64,000 bases of DNA from Rhizobium sp. CC-YZS058 (GTDB lineage Bacteria > Pseudomonadota > Alphaproteobacteria > Rhizobiales > Rhizobiaceae), in the NCBI RefSeq assembly GCF_034720595.1, contig NZ_JAYESJ010000001.1, positions 1,762,001-1,826,000 on the forward strand, in the 5' to 3' direction. Below, piece after piece: positions 40,032 through 50,788 of this stretch. The position numbers and the translations under genes were made by a program. Every line of letters starts with the position of its first letter. The stretch's first letter is position 1. The notes under the pieces are model-generated. The model had not been told where the DNA came from and did no database searches. It saw nothing but the letters and a program-made list of their open reading frames with translations.

Positions 40032-40910
40032 ATGGATCAAATGGGGATGATCAGGATCCGTGGCGCGGGAAGCGCGCCGTCGATCCGGAGCGTTGAATGG
40101 AAGAAACTGACGCTGATGGTTCGTGAATGCAGGTGGTCGACGTGTCTGGTTTTGAGTGTGGCGCTGGCCCTATACGGTTCCGCGCCGGCGCGCGCCTTTG
40201 ATCCGAATGCTGGGGTCAGCAAGGAGTCCGGTCCCTTCACACTCTTCAAGTTCGGCTTCTCCGCCTATAAGAATGGCCGCAAGGACGAAGCGGTCGAGGC
40301 CTATCGCTACGCGGCCGAGAAGGGTCACACGGCTTCGCGCTGGGCGCTCGCCAACATGTATGCCGATGGCGACGGCGTGGCCGAGAACGATCTCGAAGCC
40401 TTCAAGATCTACAGCGAGATCGCCGAGAAGGGCATCGAGCCGGGCTCGGAGGATACCGGCTATTTCGTCAATGCGCTGATCTCGCTCGCCGGCTATTATC
40501 GACGCGGCATTCCGGGCTCCCCGGTGCAGATCGACCTGTCCCAGGCACGCCAGCTCTATTTCCAGGCCGCCTCGACCTTCGGCGTCGCCGAAGCGCAGTT
40601 TCAGCTGGCTCGCATGCTGCTTTCCGGCGATGGCGGCGGGGTCAACGTGACGCAGGCCAAAAAGTGGCTGAACCGCGCCCGCAAGAAGGGTCATGCCGGC
40701 GCCATGGGCGTCTTCGGCAATGTCATTTTTCAGGAAGGCCAGACCGTGCGGGGCCTTGCCTATATGACGGCCGCGCTCGACCGCTGTTCGCCCAAGGACC
40801 GGCAATGGCTGCAGCCGATGCAGGAGCAGGCCTTCTCGCTCGCCACCGAAGGCGATCGCCGCATGGCGATTGCCATGTCGCACGACATGCGGGCCGGCGC
40901 GACCGAATAG
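40032..40910 (+). CDS. exoR: Exopolysaccharide regulator ExoR, Sel1-repeat periplasmic protein
   Basis: 292 residues from the ATG at 40032, chosen for a GGGAGG 7 bp upstream. An ATG at 40116 would give 264 residues, nearer to my memory of Sinorhizobium ExoR (about 268). A hydrophobic export segment (CLVLSVALALYGSAPARA) precedes FDPNAGVSKESGPFTLFKFG. Sel1/TPR-like repeats follow: KDEAVEAYRYAAEKGHTASR, ALANMYADGDGVAENDLEAF, FGVAEAQFQLARMLLSGDGG and ARKKGHAGAMGVFG. In Sinorhizobium and Agrobacterium, periplasmic ExoR binds the sensor ExoS/ChvG and keeps the ExoS-ChvI system off, repressing succinoglycan and promoting motility. exoS and chvI are not in this window. xthA follows, convergent. Confidence 0.9.
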   Translation: MDQMGMIRIRGAGSAPSIRSVEWKKLTLMVRECRWSTCLVLSVALALYGSAPARAFDPNAGVSKESGPFTLFKFGFSAYKNGRKDEAVEAYRYAAEKGHTASRWALANMYADGDGVAENDLEAFKIYSEIAEKGIEPGSEDTGYFVNALISLAGYYRRGIPGSPVQIDLSQARQLYFQAASTFGVAEAQFQLARMLLSGDGGGVNVTQAKKWLNRARKKGHAGAMGVFGNVIFQEGQTVRGLAYMTAALDRCSPKDRQWLQPMQEQAFSLATEGDRRMAIAMSHDMRAGATE

Positions 40911-40920
40911 TCCCTGCCGA

Positions 40921-40937
40921 GCCGCCCTCGAGGCGGT
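40921..40937. terminator. Short hairpin between convergent exoR and xthA
   Basis: CCGCC (40922-40926) and GGCGG (40932-40936) close a 5-nt loop, extended by a G-T pair, 11 bp after exoR. There is no T-run, so it is a weak candidate bidirectional terminator. Confidence 0.35.
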
Positions 40938-41009
40938 GCGAGTGCGCGTGTGCCGGACAGGCGGAACCGCGCCTATCCTTCCCCCATCATGCCGATCGAG
41001 GATGCTGGT

Positions 41010-41811
<802 letters not shown>

Positions 41812-41937
41812 CTCATCATTCCCGCGGCGATATCCTTGCGTCGTTCTACCCATCGTTGGGATGTTTGACAAACGCCCCGGACGGCTTAAGGCTCGCAGCG
41901 CACCTGAAACGCAGCCGTCGACGAGCCACGCGCCTCC

Positions 41938-43401
41938 ATGATCGAGACGATCGAGACCTACTGGCCCCATATCCTGGCGGTCCTGTCCATTCTGCTCGGC
42001 GTTCCTGCGGCCGTTCACGCCGCCATGACCAAGGATGAGGTGAGGGCGGCGCTCGGCTGGGTGGGCATCATCATTCTCTCGCCGATCATCGGCGCCGCGC
42101 TCTACTTCGTTGCCGGCGTCAACCGCATCCGGCGAACGAGCATCGGGGTCCAGCGCGCGCTCCTGAAGGATCGCACCGCCGAGCAGCTCCGCCGTTTCGA
42201 GGTGCATGAGGCGCTGATCGGCGACCGCTATGGCGAGCGCTTCGCCGCCATGAAGGTGCTTGGCGACCGGGTGAGCCGCCATCGCCTGACGGCGGGAAAC
42301 CAGATTCTGATGTTGGAGGGCGGCGACGAGGCCTATGCCCGCATGCTGGAAGCCATTGCCGGGGCCGAGCGCGCGATCCTGCTGGAGACCTATATTTTCG
42401 ACCGCGACCCGATCGGCCTGCGCTTTGCCGAGGCGCTGATTGCCGCGATGAGGCGCGGCGTCGAGGTGCGGGTGCTGATTGACGCGGTGGGCGCCCGCTA
42501 CTCCGTGCCCAGCATCGTCGGCACGCTGCGCGAGGGCGGCGTGCAGGCCAGGGTCTTCAACGGCAATATCGTGATGGGCCTGCGGCTGCCCTACGCGAAC
42601 CTGCGCACCCACCGCAAGATCCTCGTCGTCGACGGTGTCACGGCCTTTACCGGTGGCATGAACATTCGCGCCGGCTTCACCCGGGAGTTCAAGGGCGAGG
42701 ACGAGGCGCGCGACACGCATTTCGAGCTCAAGGGGCCGGTGGTGGCCGATCTCCTGCATGTCGCCTGTGAGGACTGGCAGTTTGCCAGCGGAGAGGTTCT
42801 CGAAGGGCCAGCCTGGGAGGTGCCGGGTCTGGCCGAAGCGGAGCGCCGCTCACCGGTGATGATGCGCGTCGTCCCGTCCGGCCCCGACCGGGCGAATGAA
42901 TCGAATCACAAGATGCTGATGGGTGCGATCTCGGTCGCGCGCCGCAGCATCCGCATCATGTCGCCCTACTTCCTTCCCGACAGGGAGCTGGTGGGGGCGC
43001 TGGTCACGGCGGCACTCCGCGGGGTCGAGGTCGAGATCGTCGTGCCGGCCGTCAACAACCTGACGCTGGTCGATCGCGCCATGACAGCGCAGTTCGACCA
43101 GGTGCTGAAGGGCGGATGCCGGGTGTTTCGCGCTGAAGGCGCGTTCAACCATTCGAAGCTGATGACGGTCGATGGACGCTGGAGCTATGTCGGCTCCTCC
43201 AATGTCGATCCCCGATCGCTGCGGCTGAATTTCGAGATCGACCTCGAAGTGCTCGACGAGGCGTTCGCCCGGACGCTGCAGGGCCGATTCGCCGAGGTCC
43301 GGGCGAATGCCCGGCCGGTCACGCTGCTGGAGCTGGGTGCCAAGCCTTTCGCCACCCGGCTCCTCAACCGCCTTTTCTGGCTCGGCTCGCCCTATCTCTA
43401 G
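41938..43401 (+). CDS. cls: Cardiolipin synthase, phospholipase D type
   Basis: 487-residue inner-membrane enzyme condensing two phosphatidylglycerols to cardiolipin. Two N-terminal transmembrane helices (about residues 10-28 and 38-60) are followed by two PLD domains. The HKD motifs are H225-x-K227-x4-D232 (HRKILVVDG) and H405-x-K407-x4-D412 (HSKLMTVDG). Length and layout match bacterial ClsA. It ends 12 bp before the stop of the convergent erpA gene, leaving almost no room for a terminator. Confidence 0.94.
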   Translation: MIETIETYWPHILAVLSILLGVPAAVHAAMTKDEVRAALGWVGIIILSPIIGAALYFVAGVNRIRRTSIGVQRALLKDRTAEQLRRFEVHEALIGDRYGERFAAMKVLGDRVSRHRLTAGNQILMLEGGDEAYARMLEAIAGAERAILLETYIFDRDPIGLRFAEALIAAMRRGVEVRVLIDAVGARYSVPSIVGTLREGGVQARVFNGNIVMGLRLPYANLRTHRKILVVDGVTAFTGGMNIRAGFTREFKGEDEARDTHFELKGPVVADLLHVACEDWQFASGEVLEGPAWEVPGLAEAERRSPVMMRVVPSGPDRANESNHKMLMGAISVARRSIRIMSPYFLPDRELVGALVTAALRGVEVEIVVPAVNNLTLVDRAMTAQFDQVLKGGCRVFRAEGAFNHSKLMTVDGRWSYVGSSNVDPRSLRLNFEIDLEVLDEAFARTLQGRFAEVRANARPVTLLELGAKPFATRLLNRLFWLGSPYL

Positions 43402-43413
43402 GGCCGGCTTGCC

Positions 43414-43746
43414 TCAGATCGAGAAGCTCGTTCCGCAGCCGCAGCTTGCCACCGCGTTGGGATTGCGGATCTGGAAGGATTGGCCGAGCAGATTGTCGAC
43501 GAAGTCGATTTCCGACCCGTCCATATAGACGAGCGACAGGCTGTCGATCAGCACCTTGGCCTCGCCCTTTTCGAGCACGAGATCGTCCTCGGCCTGATCG
43601 CCGACCAGATCGAACTTGTAGGAAAAGCCCGAACAGCCGCCACCTTCGACGGAGACGCGCATGGCGTTCTTGGCGGTGTCGGATTTCAGGATCGCGGCGA
43701 TGCGCTTGGCGGCCGAATCAGAAAGCGTGACGCTTGTCGTGGTCAT
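43414..43746 (-). CDS. erpA: A-type iron-sulfur carrier protein, ErpA-like
   Basis: 110-residue HesB/IscA family protein. The three cluster-binding cysteines are present: C38 (GGGCSGFSYKF) and C102-G-C104 (SCGCGTSFSI). The ATG at 43746 follows AGGAG by 8 bp and gives the family start MTTTSVTLSDSAAKRI; an upstream ATG 24 bp away is less likely. A-type carriers pass Fe-S clusters to apo-proteins. The ErpA label is by position and similarity; IscA or SufA cannot be fully excluded from sequence alone. It is divergent from dgt. Confidence 0.85.
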   Translation of the reverse strand: MTTTSVTLSDSAAKRIAAILKSDTAKNAMRVSVEGGGCSGFSYKFDLVGDQAEDDLVLEKGEAKVLIDSLSLVYMDGSEIDFVDNLLGQSFQIRNPNAVASCGCGTSFSI

Positions 43747-43943
43747 TGTCGTGTCTCCTGCCGGGGTCAAGATCCGGAGAGTGGGCCGGCCGAGCCGGCG
43801 GAACGGGAACCGCCTGGTGAGGCAAGAGCGGCAAAGCGATGAAATCCGTACGATTCCTGCCTTTCCGCTTGCCCCGCGCTTTCCTGCGGTTTGGCTTATA
43901 GGTATGAAGGCTCGGAAACGGCGTCAATGGGAATGCGGCTGCA

Positions 43944-45161
43944 ATGGGTCTCGATACGAACGCTCTCGGTTTCGGTTTCGGTGAGCGCGCCGTCTTTTCT
44001 TCCAATCCCTGGGCGACCCGCGGCCGCCTTTACGCAGAGAGTGCCAGCCCGACCCGCTCCGACTTCCAGCGCGACCGCGACCGGATCGTCCACACCACTG
44101 CCTTCCGTCGCCTGAAACACAAGACGCAGGTCTTCATCGCCGCCGATGGCGATCATTACCGCACGCGGCTCACCCATACGATCGAGGTCGCCCAGATTGC
44201 ACGCGCGCTGGCGCGGGCCCTGCGGCTCGACGAGGATCTGGCCGAAGGCGTGGCGCTGGTTCATGATTTTGGGCATACGCCCTTCGGGCATACCGGCGAG
44301 GACGCTCTGCATGCCGTGCTGGAGCCCTATGGCGGCTTCGACCACAATGCCCAGTCGCTGCGCATCGTCACCAAGCTCGAACGGCGCTATGCCGAGTTCG
44401 ACGGGCTGAACCTGACCTGGGAGAGCCTGGAAGGGTTGGTCAAGCACAACGGGCCGCTGACCGGGCCGGCGGCCGATCCGCGCCATCCGACCGTGCCGCA
44501 GCCGATCCTCGACTATTGTGCGCTCCATGACCTTGAGCTCTCCACCTTCGCCAGCCTGGAGGCGCAGGTTGCCGCGATTGCCGACGACATTGCCTACAAC
44601 ACCCATGACATCGACGACGGGTTGCGCTCCGGCTACCTGACCTTCGAGATGCTGGAGGACATTCCCTTCCTCATGGGCCTGATGCGAGCGGTGCATGACC
44701 GCTATCCGGGGCTGGAAGACGGGCGTTTCACCCACGAGATTATGCGCCGGCAGATCACCGCGATGGTGGAGGACGTCATTACCGTGGCGCAGACGAATCT
44801 GCGCGCGCTGAAACCGCTCTCCGCAGACGATGTCCGCCATGGCGGCCAGGTGGTGGCCACCTTCTCGGCCGAGATGGCGGAAACCGACCGGCAGATCAAA
44901 AAGATGCTGATGACCCGCATCTACCGCCATCCGGAAGTGATGCGGGTGCGGGAGAATGCAGCGCGCATCCTCGTCGATCTCTACCACGCCTTCATGGCCG
45001 AACCGCGCGAGATGCAGAAGCACTACTGGGTCGATCAGATCGCCGGTCTCTCCGAAGGGGCCAAGGCCCGCCACGTGGCGGATTATCTGGCGGGCATGAC
45101 CGACACCTACGCCTATTCCACGCACAGGCGCTTGTTTGACCATACCCCGGATTTGCGCTAG
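43944..45161 (+). CDS. dgt: Deoxyguanosinetriphosphate triphosphohydrolase-like protein
   Basis: 405-residue HD-domain dNTPase, which removes triphosphate from dNTPs and controls pool size. The metal-binding residues of the HD domain are visible: [13 protein letters not shown] with H78, and [18 protein letters not shown] with H107-D108. The N-terminal [15 protein letters not shown] and the [25 protein letters not shown] segments are characteristic. The erpA-dgt-argS neighbourhood is common in rhizobia. argS begins 77 bp downstream. Confidence 0.92.
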   Translation: MGLDTNALGFGFGERAVFSSNPWATRGRLYAESASPTRSDFQRDRDRIVHTTAFRRLKHKTQVFIAADGDHYRTRLTHTIEVAQIARALARALRLDEDLAEGVALVHDFGHTPFGHTGEDALHAVLEPYGGFDHNAQSLRIVTKLERRYAEFDGLNLTWESLEGLVKHNGPLTGPAADPRHPTVPQPILDYCALHDLELSTFASLEAQVAAIADDIAYNTHDIDDGLRSGYLTFEMLEDIPFLMGLMRAVHDRYPGLEDGRFTHEIMRRQITAMVEDVITVAQTNLRALKPLSADDVRHGGQVVATFSAEMAETDRQIKKMLMTRIYRHPEVMRVRENAARILVDLYHAFMAEPREMQKHYWVDQIAGLSEGAKARHVADYLAGMTDTYAYSTHRRLFDHTPDLR

Positions 45162-45238
45162 CACCCGGCTATCACGCCGCCCCTTTTTTTGAGCACGGCC
45201 CGGAGGATCTGCCAGTCCGCGGCCGGACGATGGATGTC

Positions 45239-46999
45239 ATGAACATTTTTGCCGACTTTGAATCCCGGGTGAAGACCATTCTCGAAGCGCTTGATGCGGT
45301 TCGAGAAAAGCGAGACGCACTCGATTTCGGGCGCGTCACGGTCGAGACCCCGCGCGATGCGAGCCACGGCGATCTCGCCACCAATGCCGCCATGGTTCTG
45401 GCCAAGCCGCTCGGCACCAATCCGCGGCAACTGGCCGAGGAAATCGCAGCCAGGCTGCGCGCGGACGGCGACGTGGCGGATGCGACGGTGGCCGGCCCCG
45501 GCTTCATCAACATCCGCCTTTCCGTGCCCTACTGGCAGCGGCTGCTGGTCGCGGTCGCCGCCGCGGGAGAGGACTACGGCCGCAGCCAGGTCGGCGCCGG
45601 CAAGCGGGTCAACGTCGAATATGTTTCGGCCAATCCGACCGGCCCCATGCATGTCGGCCATTGCCGCGGCGCGGTTGTCGGCGACACGCTGGCCAACCTG
45701 CTCGGCTTTGCAGGCTTCGAGGTCGTGAAGGAATATTACATCAACGATGCGGGGTCGCAGATCGACGTGCTCGCCCGCTCCATCCTGCTGCGCTACCGCG
45801 AGGCGCTGGGCGAGGAGATCGGCGAGATCCCGTCCGGCCTTTATCCCGGCGATTACCTGAAGCCGGTCGGTCAGGCGCTGGTTGAGGAGTTTGGCCCCAG
45901 CCTGTTGAATCTGCCGGAAGATCGGTGGATGCCGATCGTCAAGGATCGGGCGATCGATGCCATGATGGCCATGATCAAGGACGATCTGGCCGCGCTCAAT
46001 GTCCATCACGACGTGTTCTTCTCCGAGCGCAGCCTGCATGCCGACGGCGCCTCGCTGATCCGCACGGCGATCAACGACCTCACCTTCAAGGGCCATGTCT
46101 ACAAGGGCACGCTGCCGCCGCCGAAGGGGCAATTGCCGGAGGACTGGGAAGACCGCGAGCAGACGCTCTTTCGCTCGACCGGGGAGGGCGACGATATCGA
46201 CCGCCCGCTCATCAAGTCGGACGGGTCCTACACCTACTTCGCGGCCGACGTCGCCTATTTCAAGGACAAGTTCGACCGCAAGTTCGACGAGATGATCTAT
46301 GTGCTCGGCGCCGATCACGGCGGCTATGTGAAGCGGCTCGAGGCGCTGGCGCGCGCCGTTTCCGGCGGCACGGCGAAGCTCACCGTTCTCCTCTGCCAGC
46401 TCGTCAAGCTGACCCGCAACGGCGAGCCGGTGAAGATGTCGAAACGCTCCGGCGATTTCATCACCCTGCGCGAGGTGGTGGATGAGGTCGGCCGTGATTC
46501 GGTCCGCTTCATGATGATCTACCGGAAGAATTCAGAACCGCTGGACTTCGATTTCGCCAAGGTGACCGAACAGTCGAAGGACAATCCGGTCTTCTACGTG
46601 CAATATGCCCATGCCCGCTGCGCCTCGATCTTCCGCCAGGCGAGGGAGGCTTTCCCGGAGCTCGATGTCGAAACTCTCGATTTCCCGTCGCTGATCGGCA
46701 GCGAGATCATTGATCCTAGCGAGTTGCAGCTGGTGGCCAAATTGGCCGAATATCCGCGAATCGTCGAGCTCGCGGCCCTTGCACAGGAGCCACACCGGAT
46801 CGCATTCTACCTGTACGATCTGGCTAGTGCCTTCCATGCGCATTGGAACAAGGGCAAAGATTCTCCGGATTTGCGTTTTGTTAACGTTAAAAAACGAGAA
46901 TTGACGCTTGCCAGGCTTGGACTGGTGAATGCGGTGGCTTCCGTCCTGAAGTCCGGCCTGTCGATCACAGGCACGGACGCTCCGGTGGAGATGCGCTGA
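45239..46999 (+). CDS. argS: Arginyl-tRNA synthetase
   Basis: 586-residue class I synthetase from the ATG at 45239 ([11 protein letters not shown]); an ATG 9 bp upstream is possible. An N-terminal Add1 domain is followed by the HIGH region [20 protein letters not shown] (about residues 123-142). A KMSK-like loop occurs as [13 protein letters not shown] (about 400). The C-terminal DALR anticodon-binding domain contains [13 protein letters not shown]. It ends 60 bp before the SPOR protein gene, and the two are probably co-transcribed. Confidence 0.96.
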   Translation: MNIFADFESRVKTILEALDAVREKRDALDFGRVTVETPRDASHGDLATNAAMVLAKPLGTNPRQLAEEIAARLRADGDVADATVAGPGFINIRLSVPYWQRLLVAVAAAGEDYGRSQVGAGKRVNVEYVSANPTGPMHVGHCRGAVVGDTLANLLGFAGFEVVKEYYINDAGSQIDVLARSILLRYREALGEEIGEIPSGLYPGDYLKPVGQALVEEFGPSLLNLPEDRWMPIVKDRAIDAMMAMIKDDLAALNVHHDVFFSERSLHADGASLIRTAINDLTFKGHVYKGTLPPPKGQLPEDWEDREQTLFRSTGEGDDIDRPLIKSDGSYTYFAADVAYFKDKFDRKFDEMIYVLGADHGGYVKRLEALARAVSGGTAKLTVLLCQLVKLTRNGEPVKMSKRSGDFITLREVVDEVGRDSVRFMMIYRKNSEPLDFDFAKVTEQSKDNPVFYVQYAHARCASIFRQAREAFPELDVETLDFPSLIGSEIIDPSELQLVAKLAEYPRIVELAALAQEPHRIAFYLYDLASAFHAHWNKGKDSPDLRFVNVKKRELTLARLGLVNAVASVLKSGLSITGTDAPVEMR

Positions 47000-47059
47000 C
47001 AGTCACCATTTCCCCACAATGGACTGGCAGTTGCGGCCCGGTATTTGTGAGTGGAGCGA

Positions 47060-49606
47060 ATGGCAGAGAAACAGTTTGCACGAAGCGAGACGATCGATCT
47101 CTCGACCTTCGCAGACGACGATCCGTTGAGCGAGCTGGCGCGGATCGTGACGCATGATCATCGCCCCGCTGTCGAGCAGTTGAAGGAGCTGGAGCGTCAT
47201 CGTGAAGCGATGCGCTTCGATCCGGTCGTCGATCTCGAGGAAGAGCTCCTTCGCGAATTCGATGCCTATGATGCGCCGGTGGCTCCGCCTGTTGCCGTCG
47301 AGCCGGAACGCCGTGCTGCGGCGCCGGCGCCGCGCGCCGTCGAGCCGCGCTTTGCGGCCGAACCGAAATCCGAGGCTGCGGCACGCCGCGAGCCTCTCCC
47401 CGTCTTCGACCACGCCGAGCCGGAAATGGCGCCCGTGATGTCGAAAGCTCCGATCCAGCCTATCGCGTCGTATGACACGGCGTTCGATCTGGAACGTGAG
47501 CTCACTCTTTCCATGGAAGCAGAGGCGGACGCGCCCGTCGTCCCGGCACCGGTTGCCGCGGCACCCGTCGTCGCTCCGGCCATGCCGGCTCCGGTCGTCC
47601 CGGCCCCAGTTGTCTCGGCCTCGGTATCCGCACGGCCTGTGGCGCCCGCCGAGCCCGCGCGCCGCGCCGCCTATCCCTTCACGCCGAATTTCAGCCGTGC
47701 GACCCCGGTCGCCGGTGGCATGCAGGGGCAGGGCAGGACCTTCGCGACCCCGCTTCCGCAGGCCCCTGCAGCTCCGGTTGCGGTCGCGCCGGCTGTGGTC
47801 GCTCCTGCTGCCGTTGCTGCGCCGGTCGAGCCGAGCTTCGAGCCCGATTTCGATCTTGCCGCCTTCGAGCTCGATCTTGCCGAAGCGGCGATGGAGATCG
47901 AGGTTGCCCAGCCGGAACAGCCTGCCCGGGCGCCTGTTGCCGCCGCGCCTGCGCCGGTCTACCAGCCTGCCCCTTCGGCGCCGGTCGAGGACTTCTTCGA
48001 GGAACTGCCGGAGATCGAGCTGCCGTTCGACCCCTCGATGATTGCCGATGCCGATGACGCTCCGCCGGCGGCCGCGGATTTCGATGTTCCGCAATTGCCG
48101 GTGATCGAAGAAAGCCGGCCGGTCCTCGACCAGGGCGACTACGACCTCGATATCGATGCGGAAATGGCGCATCTCTTCGCGGACCAGCAGAGCGCCAAGA
48201 CGCGCGCTGCCCCGGCTGCCCGCGCCGAGACCGCCGAGACGCTTTTTGCCGAGCCGGCTCGGCCGGCCGCCAGCGCCTATGCCGCTGCGCCGTCGTCCGC
48301 CTATGCGCAGCCGGCGCATCTGCAGGCAGCCGCTGCCCAGGCTGCGCCTGCCGCGCCCCGTGCGGCAATGCCGGGTTTCGGCGAGCCGGCGCGCGCGCCG
48401 CTGCCGGAGGTCGATGACTTCGAGCAGGTGATGAACGTGGACTTCCGCCGCTCCATGCGGCAGCGCCAGGAGGTTCTGGCCGATGGCGAAATCCCCGAGC
48501 CAAGGGCGCTCTATGCCCATGACGAACCGGCACGCAGCAGCCGTCGCCTGATCCTGATGGCAAGTGCGGCGATCGTCGTGCTGGTCGCCGGGGGTGCTGC
48601 CGCCTTCACCTATCTCAGCGGCGCCTCCACCCCGTTCTCCAGCGGCGAGCCCCAGGTCATCCTGGCCGACAAGTCGCCGACCAAGATGGTGCCGGTCGAC
48701 AAGGGCGGCAAGACCGTGCCGAACCAGGACAAGGCCGTCTACGATCGCGTCGCCGGCGCGGCCCAGGAAAGCCCGGTTCAGGACACGCTGGTCTCCTCGA
48801 CCGAAGAGCCCATCGATGTCGTCCAGCGGACGCTGACACCGGAAACCATGCCGCTGCAGCGTGGCGAGGAAGGCGACGACATGGCGATGGCGACGCCGAT
48901 CGGCGAAGATGGCGACCGCCTGCTTCCCGAAGAGGGGGGCGTCTCGGTGGCCGAGGAAGATGCCAAGCCGGCTGTCGAGCCGCGCAAGGTTCGCACGATG
49001 ATCGTCAAGCCGGATGGCACGCTGGTGGCCCGCGAGGAAATGGAAGGGCAGGACAGCTCTCCGCTGATCTCGACGGTCAAGACCACGGCGCTGAAGACGA
49101 GCGAGCCGGCAACCGACGTGACGACCGCAACGACCCGGCCGATCGCCGAGGCGAATGCGGAATCGCTCGGTGCGCTGGAAGCGGCGGCGAGCGCCACGGC
49201 GAAGGTCGCCAAGCCAGCTGTCTCGGTGCGCGAGCCCGTGCCTTCCGCCAAGCCCGTCGAAGTCGCCAAGGCCGCTCCGGCTGTCGTCGATACCTTCGCG
49301 ACCCCGGCTTCCACGGCAAGCGACGCCGCGCCTTCCGAAGCGCCGGCAAGGGCGCTGCCTGCCGGCAGCTATGTCGTGCAGATCGCCTCGCTCCCCTCCG
49401 AAGCCGATGCCAAGGCTTCGTCCACCAAGATGGCCTCCAAGTTCGGCTCGGTGATCGGCGGCCGTGCGATGGACATCAAGAAGGCCGAGATCGCCGGCAA
49501 GGGCACCTATTACCGGGTGCGGGTGCAGGGTGGCTCGAAGGACGAGGCGAACGCGCTCTGCGCCAAGCTGAAGAGCGCCGGCGGCAGCTGCCTGGTCACC
49601 CGGTAG
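47060..49606 (+). CDS. Large SPOR-domain membrane protein
   Basis: 848 residues from the ATG at 47060 with TGGAG just upstream. Residues 1-490 are cytoplasmic, acidic and proline/alanine-rich with little predictable fold. One transmembrane helix lies at about 496-517 (ILMASAAIVVLVAGGAAAF). A periplasmic linker of about 250 residues follows, ending in a SPOR domain (about 768-848, GSYVVQIASLPSEADAKAS to GGSCLVTR). SPOR domains bind denuded glycan strands at division sites, so a role in septation or envelope maintenance is likely. Its position between argS and nagZ is usual in rhizobia, and NagZ acts on the same polymer's turnover products. Confidence 0.88.
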   Translation: MAEKQFARSETIDLSTFADDDPLSELARIVTHDHRPAVEQLKELERHREAMRFDPVVDLEEELLREFDAYDAPVAPPVAVEPERRAAAPAPRAVEPRFAAEPKSEAAARREPLPVFDHAEPEMAPVMSKAPIQPIASYDTAFDLERELTLSMEAEADAPVVPAPVAAAPVVAPAMPAPVVPAPVVSASVSARPVAPAEPARRAAYPFTPNFSRATPVAGGMQGQGRTFATPLPQAPAAPVAVAPAVVAPAAVAAPVEPSFEPDFDLAAFELDLAEAAMEIEVAQPEQPARAPVAAAPAPVYQPAPSAPVEDFFEELPEIELPFDPSMIADADDAPPAAADFDVPQLPVIEESRPVLDQGDYDLDIDAEMAHLFADQQSAKTRAAPAARAETAETLFAEPARPAASAYAAAPSSAYAQPAHLQAAAAQAAPAAPRAAMPGFGEPARAPLPEVDDFEQVMNVDFRRSMRQRQEVLADGEIPEPRALYAHDEPARSSRRLILMASAAIVVLVAGGAAAFTYLSGASTPFSSGEPQVILADKSPTKMVPVDKGGKTVPNQDKAVYDRVAGAAQESPVQDTLVSSTEEPIDVVQRTLTPETMPLQRGEEGDDMAMATPIGEDGDRLLPEEGGVSVAEEDAKPAVEPRKVRTMIVKPDGTLVAREEMEGQDSSPLISTVKTTALKTSEPATDVTTATTRPIAEANAESLGALEAAASATAKVAKPAVSVREPVPSAKPVEVAKAAPAVVDTFATPASTASDAAPSEAPARALPAGSYVVQIASLPSEADAKASSTKMASKFGSVIGGRAMDIKKAEIAGKGTYYRVRVQGGSKDEANALCAKLKSAGGSCLVTR

Positions 49607-49635
49607 GGCGGCCGAACGGCACGAGAGATCGAGAC

Positions 49636-49669
49636 GAGGCGCGGGGGCAGGCTCCGCGCCTCTTTTTTT
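49636..49669 (+). terminator. Rho-independent terminator after the SPOR gene
   Basis: GAGGCGCGG (49636-49644) pairs perfectly with CCGCGCCTC (49654-49662) and is followed by seven T residues. It is the clearest intrinsic terminator in the window and separates the argS-SPOR unit from nagZ. Confidence 0.9.
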
Positions 49670-49750
49670 GGTTGATAACCACCGGCTGCGGCCGGAGGTG
49701 GGCAGGGGTTCTGCTTCGCTTCCGCCGCCCAGCCGGTCTAGAGTGAGAGC

Positions 49751-50767
49751 ATGAGCGAATCGAAATCCTTCATTTCCGGCTGCAAGGGCCTGACACTCAC
49801 CACGGACGAGAAAGCCTTCTTTGCCGATGAGCGGCCCTGGGGCTTCATCCTGTTCGGCCGCAACATCGGCGAGGCGAACCAGATCAGCGACCTGGTGGCC
49901 AGCCTGCGCGACAGCATCGGCAATCCGAACGCTCCTGTCCTGATCGACCAGGAAGGCGGACGGGTGCAGCGCATCCGCCCGCCGATCGTCTCCGCCTATC
50001 CGAACGGCGCGGCGATCGGTGCCGTCTATGCCGCAGATGCGGAGAAGGGGCTGCGGGCGGCGTGGCTGATGTCGCGCCTTCATGCCTTCGACCTGACGCG
50101 CTTCGGCATTTCGATCGACTGCCTGCCGGTTCTGGATGTTTTGACAGAGGGGACGAGCGAGGCGATCGGCAATCGCGCCTATGGCCGCGACCCGCTGGCC
50201 GTGGCCGCACTCGGCGCCGCCGCCGCGCAGGGGCTGAAGGCCGGCGGCATGCTGCCGGTCATGAAGCACATGCCCGGCCACGGCCGCGCCGTCGTCGATT
50301 CGCACCACAAGCTGCCGGTGGTGGAGGCATCCTTCGAAGAGCTTGCCGTCAGCGATTTCGTCCCCTTCACCGCGATGAAGGACGAGGTGATGGGCATGTC
50401 CGCGCACATCGTCTTCACCGCCATCGATCCGGACCGCCCGGCCACCACCTCGCCGGTCGTCGTCGAGCAGGTGATCCGTGGCCATATGGGGTTCGACGGG
50501 CTGCTGATGTCCGACGACGTGTCCATGAATGCGCTGGCCGGCGACATGACGCAGCGTGCCCGTAACATCATGGATGCCGGGCTCGATCTGGTTCTCCATT
50601 GCCATGGCATCATGGACGAGATGATCGCCGTTGCAGGGGTGGTGCCGGAGCTTTCCGGCGACCGGTTGCGTCGCGCCGAGCGCGCCATGGCCGCCTTCAC
50701 GCCGGCGGATGATGCCGACGAGATGGCACTGCGCGCCGAATTCGCGGAGATCTTCGCTAGTGCCTAA
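49751..50767 (+). CDS. nagZ: Beta-N-acetylhexosaminidase NagZ
   Basis: 338-residue GH3 enzyme removing GlcNAc from anhydromuropeptides during peptidoglycan recycling. LIDQEGGRVQRIRPP (about residues 64-78) and the catalytic histidine loop VMKHMPGHGRAVVDSHHKLP (about 171-190) are intact, as is the nucleophile region LLMSDDVSMNAL. No signal peptide is seen, as expected for a cytoplasmic enzyme. It is the first gene of a run with scpA, scpB and tatABC; scpA starts 21 bp later. Confidence 0.95.
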   Translation: MSESKSFISGCKGLTLTTDEKAFFADERPWGFILFGRNIGEANQISDLVASLRDSIGNPNAPVLIDQEGGRVQRIRPPIVSAYPNGAAIGAVYAADAEKGLRAAWLMSRLHAFDLTRFGISIDCLPVLDVLTEGTSEAIGNRAYGRDPLAVAALGAAAAQGLKAGGMLPVMKHMPGHGRAVVDSHHKLPVVEASFEELAVSDFVPFTAMKDEVMGMSAHIVFTAIDPDRPATTSPVVVEQVIRGHMGFDGLLMSDDVSMNALAGDMTQRARNIMDAGLDLVLHCHGIMDEMIAVAGVVPELSGDRLRRAERAMAAFTPADDADEMALRAEFAEIFASA

Positions 50768-50788
50768 GGCTCGCGAGGTCGAACGCCG

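Noticed and set aside
45157..45190. Possible terminator between dgt and argS (CGGC...GCCG then a run of seven T)
   Set aside because: The stem is only 4 bp. The T-run is striking, but the hairpin is too weak to call.
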